Shown here one piece after another: positions 36,083 to 48,000 of a stretch of 64,000 bases of DNA. Under the pieces are notes generated by a model. The model was not told the DNA's origin. It made no database searches and worked only from the letters and a program-made list of their open reading frames with translations. This DNA comes from Klebsormidium nitens (taxonomy: Eukaryota; Streptophyta; Klebsormidiophyceae; Klebsormidiales; Klebsormidiaceae). Position 1 is the stretch's first letter. Every line of letters begins with the position of its first letter. The translations under genes were made by a program, and so were the position numbers. The DNA lies in NCBI GenBank assembly GCA_000708835.1, contig DF237305.1:1-64000 (forward strand), given 5' to 3'.

Positions 36083-39000
36083 CTGCAGACCAGCACGTGT
36101 GAATAAGTCCCAAAGAGGACCTTCGTTACACCATGGCAAGTGATACGCGCGAGTGCCCTGTTGATTGGCAGCAAGCGCAATTCTGAAATAATTTCTTCAC
36201 ATCGCCTTCTGACACGGACGCCACACTCTTCAGGACCGCTAAGAAAATCGCACCTCTCGCTTGAGGATCCGTCTCAGAGTCTACAACGTAACAAGGCACC
36301 AAATCTATGAGAAGTCATCTCGTAGCTGCTTCCATGCGAAGAATCCTCAAACCAGGTTTTCAGTGTGCTCACCCGATGTAGCTCTGGCACAGGTTCTCGT
36401 GGCTCATCGCCTGCGCGATCAGTTTCTGGACCTGCACCTTCACGGTCAGCCCCGGCTCCTCCCGCTCCGCGCCCGGGGCCCCAATCCCCGAGCTGGCCAG
36501 GAGATAGCTGCTGGCAGCCCCCGCCGCGCCTGGGACGCCCGCTGCACCAATTGGCGGGACGCCGTTGACCCCGAAGTCGCGCCCCGTCAGCTTGTTGCTC
36601 ATGCGTGTCATGACGGCGACGGCGCGCTCGTTCAGAACCTCGTTTGCGTCGCCCAGCTGCCCAACCGCCTGGCAAGACAGAGCAAAAGAGGATGAGTGGA
36701 GGAGCGTGCAGCTTGTCACAAAGCCAGTGAAACGCTTGTACAGGACTGGCAATTCTACGTTTCCGATTGAAGGACTCAGAAGAAGGTAGAAGTCGAGCAG
36801 GTGTTTGCAGGTGAAGCCATCTCAGCGCAGAAACACTCTAAAGGATCGAGACCTAAATTTCAGGAAAGTCTTGCTCCCAACAAGAACGGCTGCGGAGGTA
36901 AATGACGCCTTCACAACAACCCCAGGCGAGAATCGCTGACCTCCCGCAGTTCCTTTTCCCTGGCCCCTCGTTGTGGGGGCGAAGGCGGCGCCGCCTGTTC
37001 GTCGGCAGGCTGCGCCGGTTGGGCCCCCCGGGCCCCCGTGGGGTGGGTGCTGCCGTCCGCCAGGTGGAAGAGACGCCAGTTGATGAGGGGGTCGTGCACA
37101 AACGCCTGCACCACAGGAGCAAGGTCAGCAGCTGCGACTGCTGACGGAAGGGGGACGCGACACGCCAAACGTACTGATAGGGTGCCTCACAACTGGCCTC
37201 CGGCGCCTTTCTACGTGAGTTCGGCGCAAAGCCTGGATGATGCACAACTTGTGAACACCTGGGCCAATGTGCAGAGAAAGTTTCGCAACCGACAAAGAAC
37301 GTGCTGGCTGGTCGAGCCACGGCGTAGGGCTGTGAGGGACTGACCTCCATCATGGCCATGACGGAGTCCTTGTTCTGGCGCAGCACGGTCATCACGTTCT
37401 CGCACGTGCTGCGGAAGTTGCCCTCGATGCCGCTGACCTCCATGGCCTTGACCAGCATGCGCGTCAGCCGGAAGGGCACGCGCTCCGGGAACTTCTCGCG
37501 GTTCATGCTCGCCTCAAAGCAGTCGCCGAAGTCGATGTGGATGATCTTGCCGCTGCCGCAGAGAGGGGAGCACGTGTCAGGGTGAGCCACCAGCGTGGCA
37601 GGCGAGGATCAACATCGACAAACAGTACAGAATTGATTACTTGTTATGCCCGCGTGCGGTTTTACGGGAGTTTTTGATACAAACACCTTCATCACGAACT
37701 CCTTGAAAGCGAGGCAAAAGAGCGATAACACAGCTTCAATCGACGTACCTGTATCGATCGAGCATGAGGTTGCTGGGGTGCCGATCTCCCAAGCCGAGCA
37801 GATAGCCAACCTGAACGCAAAGGTAGCCGTGGGTCGTCAGCGGGCCGAGGAAGGCAGCAAGCGGCGGACACCGCAGAAGAAAGACTTGGCAAGCGTCGGA
37901 CAGACACGCCACTGCATAAGCATAGCCAGTCTGCTGTGAAGACAATCTGACGGCGTCTTGCCAGGCTGCTGAACGAGCACTTCGATCCCTTCAACCCCTC
38001 TTCTCCTTTCAAGCGCTTCCAGACTCTGTCCGGCAACCACCTCGTTTGACCTGCGTAATCCCCACCGGTCGATCCGAGAACTAGAGCCGCGTGGTAGCAG
38101 GGCGGCTCACCATGGACATGACGGCGAGGGAGCGCGTGTAGTTGGTGCGGCGGTCGAGCCAGACCTCGGAGGAGCGGCTCTTGAGCCAGAGCACCTTGTT
38201 GAGGTCGTTGCCGCTGGTGTTGTCCAGCGCGTGCTCGAACACCTCCACCTTGGCCATCAGCGGTAGCGCGTCGTAGTCGGGCGCGAACTGCAGCATCAGC
38301 CGGTGCTCGTGGTTCACGGGGACCTGCAAACATGACATAAAGAGATGCGATTGAAAGGAAGCAAGCCTCAAACAAGAAGCACTCAGAGGAGGCTGGCACG
38401 CTTTGTCAATGTGATCCATTAAGAGCTGAAGTACTTACGGAAGAGACCGGACAAAATGGGTAGGAACTAGGGAACCTGCCTCGCATGGAGGAATCTGTCA
38501 AAAGAGTTATTGACAGATAAGCACCAAAGCATTTGCAGTTCCTGACAGGGTTGTGAGCGCATGCGTCACCTTGCGTTGGTCGCGGTACTCCCGGATGAGC
38601 TGGTGCAGCGTGTCGCAGTTGGGCACCCAGCCGATGAGGCCGCTGTTGGGCGACAGCGGAATCACGCTGTACCGCTGGATCGCCAGGTCCAGCTCCGCGC
38701 TCTGCCGAGCATTCGCCAGCAGCGTGTTCACCAGCCCGAACAGCTGCTCAAAGAAAAAAGGGGCCAGTCAGCGGATGCAGGCGATAAGGGACGCGCGGAC
38801 GAGCTGGCTTCGTGCATGAGACGGAATCTCCGACTTCTCGCTTTGACACGGCTTCCAGTCGTGCAGATAGAGCGCTTCTTGAACGCAGGATTACTTGGCT
38901 TGTGTCGAAACGAGATGTCCAACGGCGGACTGTCACGAAAGATCACCGGAATGCTCTTCCAAGCAGCAGGTGACCCAATCTTGACCACCGACTTTGGCCT

Positions 39001-42000
39001 TGCCAGCACCAACAGCGCACGATAGTCTTGAGGCAAGGTGCTGTTGCATTGGCGCCCCCACCTGCATGACGCGCTCGTCCTGGCGCAGGTCCTCGTGGCC
39101 TTTGAGCAAGAACGTATACTCGACGCCGTCGCTGCCGTAGATGGTGCACTTGCGCGGCCGCTGCTTGGACGTGATCACCGTCAGCTGCGCCGCGAACGAC
39201 GCAATGGTCACCACCGGCGCGCCCGCGCGGTAGGTCCCAGGCACGGCCAGCTCTAGGTTGCGCGCCTGGACGAGCGCGGGGGACACGTACTGCAGCTCGA
39301 GCGTGGTCAGGCTGGGCAGCTGCTTGTTGATGCGCTTGAACACGTTGTAGTACAAGTCCCACGCCTGGCAGAACGTGGGACACGCGGGGTCACGGGTGGG
39401 TGAACGCAGCAAGGGAAAACAAGCACCCGTTGCAACTAGTTAGATAAAGGTGCAGATCTCGGGTATAGACACACGTTGTTGAGGTACAGCTCAATCGAGT
39501 TCTCAATGTACTATCTCAACCAAGCAAAAGAGCAAATCCGAGTGAAGCCGATCCTACTAGATGTCGTTGGCCCCACCTGCGTGATCTCGGCCTCCTTGCC
39601 GGTGCGCCGGAAGCGCATGCAGCACTCGTGCGCCTCCTGGAGCTCTCGCCCGTACGCCTGCAGGCACAGCGCGGGCTGTCAGAAACCGAGCGACCGAACC
39701 TCGCACAACATAGATTTTCAAAGAACTTCGCTTACATCTACCCAATGAGACCAGCTTTTCAGATACCTGCAGAGTCTTGTCCGGGCGCGCACCTGGCCGA
39801 AGGAGATCTCCTTGAGCGTCTCAGCGCCTTGCTTGTCCATCATGGCGTGCAGCGGCTCGAGCGCCTGCAGCATGCCCTCCACGTTGTGCTCGCCGAAGTA
39901 CAGCCGGCTCGCCTCCTCCAGCGCCTCGTGCCACATCTCGTGCCACAGGATGGCCATCCGGATCAGCTCCTTGCTCACCAGCTGCGCCTGCACGCGCGAA
40001 CGTACCAGAAAGGGATTAGCCGCAGGGCCGACGGCGCAAATATAAGCTATACACTTCGGAGGGAATAACCCGCAGGAAATACGATGCAAAAGGTTTTGGA
40101 GACCGTTGCATGAAGCAAGTTCATCGACGTAGCCAAAGCCTTGTAGCTAGCAAGCACGATAATTTTTGACTAGGTCCGTCTGACTAGGTCCTCCGAGTGT
40201 GTCGGTCTGCTACTGGTAAGTCGTTCCTCCGCGTTACTGTTGACCATTGTAAATGGGCTGGAGCGAGACAACTATTCTCTCAGAAGGGACCCTCGCAGCC
40301 ATGCCTGTTCACCTCCTGAAAACGTACTTTGCCAAACACTAGCTGCGAACACAACGGCCGAGCGGGTGCTACTGTGTGTACCTGCTTGACGAGCGTGGCG
40401 CTGTGGTTGCGCACGTTGTCCACGACGGCCTGCGCGGCCTGTTTGCGCGAGCTGCTCATCGACTTGCACGCCACCAGCAGCGGGTACATCAACGCCTGCA
40501 AGCACCCACACCGAAAAGTCAGAGTCTCAGCGCATCTTCAAGAACTGGAGATACAAGCTCCCAAGCTCGCTTCAGCTCCCCTTTCGACTTGCCCGGCAGA
40601 GCTTTGCTCTAACACCTAACCATAGTTCTAGAGTAACGCAAGCAGAAACGGCAGTCCAAAATGCAGCATACTACATGACTTTGTCCAGTGCCGACCAGAC
40701 AGGAACAACGTTGAGTTCGCCCAAGCGATTCCAGTGCAGAGTGAAACGCTGTGCCGGACCTGCGGGTGGTGGCGGCCGACCCTGGTGAGCAGCGCCTGGA
40801 TGAGGTTCCTGACGGCGGGCACGGGCGAGTGAATGCGCGCAATGATCTGCGGGATGACCACCAGCCACGTGTCGATGTTGAGCTGCTGGAAGCCCTCCTG
40901 CAGCGCCGCCTGCACGTCTGTCGCCGCGCCGTGGTTGAACCACAGCGTCAGCAGCCGCAGAATGTCCTGCGAGTGAAAGCGAAAGTTGGTCAGGCGATGC
41001 AGGAAAGAAGCGTTCTTGTTGAAGGTGATGATTGGAAGGTAACGCAACCACCACTTTGGAGACTAGGCGCCATTGAGAGCCTGCAAGCGGACTGCAGACA
41101 GAGCGCACATGCTCGTGGCAGAAGGATCCGTTGAGAGCAAGGATCCGCTGATATACGCGTTGATACGCAGGTCATACAGTCTGGTGCCAACTCTAGAGTA
41201 CGCACGACCAGGCGCATGCTTTCAGAACTGACCTGACCCCAAAACGAGCATCGAGGCCAACCTCCATATCGTACTTAGGTAGAACGGCTTACCTGCAGGC
41301 TGCCGTCCCCGCCCTTTTGGTTGGCGCTCCCCAGCGCGATTGACCGGAAGTACCCGTTCACGGCCGCGACCACATGCCTAGCCGCGGCGGCTGGGTTGTG
41401 CATAACTGTGTGGTGGCTCATGACAGCCGTGTTAAAGAGCGCCCACTTGTGCCACGCCTTGGCCCACCCCCGCGCGCTCTCGGTGGCTGCCGCCAGGCTG
41501 CTCAGGATGCCGCTGATGGCGTCATCATCCAGGCTGGCGCTCAGCGTCCAACGCCACGTGCCCAGCTTCAGGTAGATGCGCGCCAGGATGGGCACCCCGC
41601 CCACCAGGATCCCCNNNNNNNNNNNNNNNNNNNNNNNNNNNNNNNNNNNNNNNNNNNNNNNNNNNNNNNNNNNNNNNNNNNNNNNNNNNNNNNNNNNNNN
41701 NNNNNNNNNNNNNNNNNNNNNNNNNNNNNNNNNNNNNNNNNNNNNNNNNNNNNNNNNNNNNNNNNNNNNNNNNNNNNNNNNNNNNNNNNNNNNNNNNNNN
41801 NNNNNNNNNNNNNNNNNNNNNNNNNNNNNNNNNNNNNNNNNNNNNNNNNNNNNNNNNNNNNNTGAGCGCGGACGCGGACAGGCTCTGCGGGCCGGCTGCG
41901 CCGCTCACTACGGCCGCGCTGTGCTCCAGCTCGCCCGCCAGCTCCTGGGAGAGACGGTAGGTTTCGAAGTTGAGGACCGTCGTGCTGCTTGCATCAGGGG

Positions 42001-45000
42001 GCCAATTTGAGGATGCAAACTACTTGGGATCGCCAAAATCCCTGTGAAGACGAGATTCTGAAGAGTAGCGGGGAAGCCCGACCTGGCAGCATATCTGCAT
42101 CCTTCAGCTATACAGTTCAGCGTCTGTTAGATGTGCCCAGCTTGAATCTCGAGGAGCCGACAGCCAAGACGACGATCGCTCTGAAAGAAGCAAGCAGCCT
42201 TCACTAACCACCCAAAGCCCCAACAGGCTGCGCCGCTCTGACCTGCATTTGGTGGAAGGCGTCCATCCTGTTGCGGTCCCCGCCGAGGGACCATTGGTGC
42301 TTGAGGTAGGCCAGCATGACGGGCGGCTCCACGGAGAGGCGGCCCCCGCCCTCCTGTGCGGGGTCGTACTGCAACAGCTTCACCAGCGTCGCCTGCGACT
42401 GGCTCACGCGCCCGCTCTTGCGGCACAGCGACGCAAACTTGAGCCACGTGGCGATGTCCTGCGAGGGGGGCAGCACCAGCGAGCGCACCGCCAGCAGCGC
42501 CTGCCACACCTGCGGAGGGACCGAGGAGGAGCGATTCCGGTCAGGGCTGATAGGAGAAGAGAAAATAGCAAGCTTGATTGAGGAGAATTGAGTTCACAAA
42601 GATGGCACCATCAAACCAAGACCCCGGTCGTCCCTCAGAAGTATTGAGGCAACATCTCGACGGGTATCTGAGAGTTTCATTGCAAGGTTGCAACCAAGCA
42701 GGACATATATCGCTTCTCGACCTGACCCTAAGCAGCGGAACGCGATGAGTTCCCGGTCCTCATGGTCAGCTCCTTACCTCGACATTGCGCTGCGCCCCAC
42801 GGACCCTGTCCTGCCACATTCGTCGGATGAGCGCAGCACGCGCGTCGGCGGCAGCGTCAGCAGTGGGCAGCTGGCAGTAGTCGATGACCTCCTCCAGCTC
42901 CGCGAGCTGCTGCACGCGCACCATGTTGCCGTACGCGCGCTCGTAGCTCTCCAGCACCAGCGCGGCCAGTTCAGTAGCCAGCAGCTTGCGTGCGCGCTCC
43001 ACGTACATGCGGGCATCCGCATACTGCACACATAGGCCAAGACCTTGTCGTTTAGGCGTATTGGAGACAACTATGGATTAAGGAGATTTGTGGTGTGTCT
43101 TGCACAACTCTGAAACCAAGCAGAGTGTCTCATTCAAGGGAGCTTGACACCAATTGACTTTGATCTGGGGCGGCCTTCTCGGAAAGGAAAGGACTGTGTA
43201 CGAGATTAAAATGAAGCAATCAAGTGTGCGTAAAGTTCAAGGAAAGGCTGCTCCGGCCACAAAGCAGACACTATTATGCCGGCAAAATACACAACACGAA
43301 AACCAGTTGAAGCGCATGCACCAAATGGCCCCGCCTCACCTGTCCCCTCCTGACTGACAGTACGGCCCGGAAGAACGGCCCGTCGCTGATGCCGCTCCCG
43401 ACGCTGCCCCCTCGCGAGCCGCCCACCGCGTTCATGGGCATCCTGCGGTGTGCGTCGTCGCCGTCGTCCAGCACGCTGACGTACTCGTGCATCTCGTCCC
43501 ACTCGTTCAGGTTCCACGCCGCGCTTGCGGCCATGGGCGCCATCTCCAGCCGCGCCGCAGGCTCTGCGGGCGCCCACGTCTCGCGGCACAGCGAACCCAG
43601 CTCGTCCCAACGGGCGAGGGCTGCCAAGCACCGCATCCGTCCTGCATGCGAGAAAGAGGCGTCGTCAGAGGAAGGGCTTATTCAGCTGAATAAACTTGTC
43701 AAATCTAGTTCTTGAAAACACCAACGTCAGGATAACAACACGCGAAAAAAGGTATGGATTCTCTGTCGATGACCGCAGCTGTCTTGCTAAGAGGGGAAGT
43801 TTCGCGATAGCCCCACCTCGCCATTGTGCTAGAGGAGCCTAAAGGAGCGATCAAGCCGACTGCCTTTCTGTACTGTAAGCAGGCAAGCAGAGTCGCGCAG
43901 CTCCGAAGTGGGAAACAACTTCGCAGTCAGGCCCCGTCATGGGCCTCACCGAGCGTGGCTTCAAGCGCCTGGTGGTGCGTCTGCGCCTGTGCTGCTTTGA
44001 GTTCGTACGCCTCGAGCGCCTCGTCCCAGCGCTGCAGCTCCTCGTACCACGACTCCTTCAGCTCCACGCCCTGCTGCTGCTGCGCGTAGTGCAGGATGCC
44101 CACCGCCGCCTGTCACGACCACAGCATTTGGGCAGTCAGGCACCGCGCTTTGTACGGTTTGGACTTGCATACAACAGAGATCTTCCACGCCAGGCGATCA
44201 GTATACTGCAGTTGCACCTTTTCAGGGACTTTAAGAGCGTCCACATCTTCTCAGAAGTGCCCAGACTGCAACTTAAAGTGAATCTAGGAATACCTTAGGA
44301 TTCATCTGCATCAGAAGGGGACGCAGAAACAGTTGCTTGGATGACACGCAGACGAGCAGCTTCAAGATAAGCGACCATTGGACGCCTTTCTCCTTTTTCC
44401 CACTCAGAGTGGCTGTGCGCACCTCGTGCTGGTGCAGCTGGTTGTTGATATGGATCAGCGCCTCGACGGTGGTGGTGGGGCTCGTCTCGAACTCGCGCTC
44501 CTTGTAGTGCAGCGCCTTGGCAAACGCGTGGCACTTCTCCGCGAGCGCGCCCAGCGTGCGGATCTCCATGGGCAGCGGTTTCTCGTCGTGCTCCATGAAC
44601 TCGGCCAGGTTCAGCAGCGTCGCCAGGATCTCGGGCGGGATGGTCGGGGATGCGAAGGCGGCCTCCAGGCTGCGCACCAGCTGCTCCCGGTAGTTCTGCA
44701 CACAAAGCAAAGCAGGGTCGGCTCAGGGGCAAAGGAGAGGACGATGGAGGGCCCGACCGAAGATGTTCAGGGAGCTGTCCAAGGAGAAAGACTGATGGAT
44801 GGCCCGACATGATTGCTTTTGAAACACTAATTGGCAACAAGTGAGGTTTAAGGTCATCGTCCGACGGGGATCTCGCATAACTCAAGAGGAAGCAAATATA
44901 GGTCCCTCACCGGCGAGAGCTCGGACCAGCAGCTGACGAAGCCCGCGGCAAAGAGTTCTCGTGCAACATGGGGCTGCAGCTGCGCGAGGCCGGCGCAGGT

Positions 45001-48000
45001 GCGCAGCGCGGGCGAGGGCGACTCCTTGAGCAGCTCCACGCTGAAGTGGCGCATCCACTCCGCCCAGTCCTCGCGCGTACTACGCTGACTCGATTCCCAT
45101 GCGCGCCGCAGGGCACCCTCGTTCACCTATCACGCGGAAAAGGTACGTCAGAAGCAAGATACAGATGTGCCTGGGCTACTGCATTCTGTCCGGGCATCGT
45201 TCATCACTTCCCTGTCAAGCAACCTGCCTGCTTTCAAGACCGTAAAGGCGCTCGTCCGCTTGATTCTTCGTAAGTTCATCTTGTTTCGATTCACATAATA
45301 CTAGCGGTCTCCTTCGAGCATCACATCCGGAAGTTGACGAGCAGCAGCAACAATCACAGACTACAAAGGACGTTTGGACAGTGACTCTGTCGAGCAGAAA
45401 CCAGATCGACCCCATGAATGTTTATTGACGCCCTCACCCTCAGCACCCTGCCTGGCGCCATGGCAGCGTCGTCCTCCCCATCGACGCTCTCCCCGTCGGC
45501 CTGCCTGGCGCCGTGGTACACCTCCGAGAGGCTGCTCGCGTCACTGGGCGCGTGCATCAGGCTGCTCGCCTCCAGCACCACCGCGGGCTCGCGCCGCAGC
45601 ACGCGTGCAGCCACGCCCTCGAAGCGCGGGTGCTGCAAAACAAAGCCCAAGTTCGTGATTGCCAAATACTTCATCAGGCTTGTCTCGTTGTAGCCCACCA
45701 TCCATTTTGGCAGAAGAACTGAGCTTGGCACCCGATTCTCCTCCCTTAAGTCGGGGCTGTGCGTCATCCAGGGGCGGACTCGTCATGCAGCAGTCCCCTC
45801 TTTATCTAGTCTAGTGGGACCGTCTCATTCGTACACCCTTCTGAAGGCTGCTGTCACGCCCGCCGGAGATCATCGAAGGGCAATGGCGGCTCACGGTGAG
45901 GCGGTGCTTGTGCAGAAGCTTGCGGATGGAGGGGATGAAGATGGCGAAGTCGGAGCCCATGGCGCCCGCCAGCGCGCAGATGGCATCCATTGCGTCCTTA
46001 CGCAGCTCCTCCTGCGGCCTGCACGTGGCAGACAGACACACAGCGGCGTCAGCGGGTTGAACGGAGGCAACGAAAGCTCAAACCTCTAATCAAGGGTACT
46101 TTTAATTTAAACCCTATCTTCAACAAGGCGATATGCTAAGCATTCTCCGATGCTAGAGGTCGAAGTGGCCTGGACAGCCACTTCGCCTTGACTCCTTCAT
46201 ATCGATCAGGCCTGCTACCAAACGGCTGTGGGCTGGAGTCGTATGCTGGACGAGTGGTGTCCATGCTCGGGAGCTGACTGCTACAGCAGGTGGCGCCGCC
46301 CTGGTAAAGCACGTCTCTTGAGCCCGGTGCACTGCAGCAATAGTACCTCGCAAGGCCGAAACACACGGTTCAAGAGTGAGATGGTTCAAGTCGCTGACCC
46401 GTCGAGCACCCTGGTGAGCGGGTGCAGGATGGCGGACGCGTGGCCCGCGACGTGCATGGTGGGCAGCAGGCGCCCCAGCGTACGGATGGTGGCGCGCCGG
46501 ATATCCACGGGGGCGTCGACCACCGACGGCTTCAGCAGCCGCACCAGCGCGGGCAGGACCAGGTGCATGTGCTCGTCCATGCTGCCTGCGCAGCGGGAAG
46601 AGCAGAAGACGACTTCTTAAGGGCAGCAGAGGGGAGAAAATATTTTGTGTACGTTGTACAAGCTTGATCGTGGTCGATGGTGCGGCTTGGAAGGAAGGAG
46701 GTGCGAATGCAAAGCCGGTAGAGGGTTCCGCTTTGGAGCCCTCATGAAGGACATCCGCGAAGATACGGTTGCTCATAGTTGTGTTATTGTAATGAGCCGC
46801 AAAGAGGCGCTAATGCCACAACACATCGACCTACAAATTTCTAACAGGGGCACGCGACGATGACAGGGAGCTGCTTCGACCTACACCACTAAAGCGGCTG
46901 TGCCCAAGAGGGATGTTGGGCCGGGCTTGCTCACTCCCGAAGACCTCAAAGGCGTGCAGGACGGGCGGCACGGAGGCGTAATCGCCGGTCTGCTCGGCGA
47001 GCGCGAGGACCTGGACGCAGCGCGGCAGGATCTCGGGCAGGTGCGCGCGGAACTCGTCGTTGAGCGCGCGCGACAGCTGCTCCACCAAGTGCAGCACCTG
47101 CGGCAAAAGGACGCACAGCGTCAGGTAAGGGGAGACAGGGGGCGCCGAGACGACACTTGCTTGCATATAATGACCAAAGGGACAAAAGGACACAGACCAG
47201 GCCAAAGGAGCCGGCGGACGAGCAGGTTCTCGACATCATATCGACCAAGATTAGAACTCCGTCTATGATGTCAGAACCGCATTGCGTGTTGGGCCTCTGT
47301 TGCTTACCGGCAGGAGCAACGCGGGGTAGGACCAGTACTCGTGGATGAGATTGAGTAGCTCCGGCAGGTACTTGCGAATGTGCTGCGTCAGACGAGTCAT
47401 CCGTGAGCCCGCTAAGCCAGAACGCCAGCCAGGAAGCCACTTAAATAAGACGCCTGCTGAGACAGGCATCAGCAGATTTCGAAGCGCCTGCAGTACAAAC
47501 AGCAGAGACCGGCCCCGTGTCCCTTACCTGGCGCACGATAGCTACGAGTTGGGCCAGCTGGCGGAGCAGAAAGTCTCGCAGGGCGTCGTCGCACACGGTC
47601 ATCACGTGAAACAAGTCGGGGAGGACCTGCAGGCGGACACGCGCTGGATCAGGGAACAAGGACTCGAAGCGAGGAGTGGCCGCCGAGATGCATACCGCCC
47701 GAGAAGAGACTGGACAACCCCCTTCCGCCTCAAGAGTCATCAAGGACGCACAAGGGGAGGACGAGGTGATCCGCGCCGTCGTTCCTGAGTCGCAAGCCCG
47801 TGGTCAAAATATTGCTCAGATCGGTCTTCATTCGTGAAGCGAGAACTCGGAACAAATACAGAAGATCGAGAAACCGCTTCGCCTCGGATGGCAGAGACAG
47901 CGGTGCCGAGCACGGCGTCTCCTCACACTGCGCTGAAGCTGCAGCGGATTGTATGCGCTGACCTTGGGGAGGTAGGGCACGCAGGCGAGGCCCATGGCGC

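Noticed and set aside
41374-42010. Open frames spanning the run of N
   Set aside because: The X residues come from unknown bases; only the flanking minus-strand TOR exons are supported.
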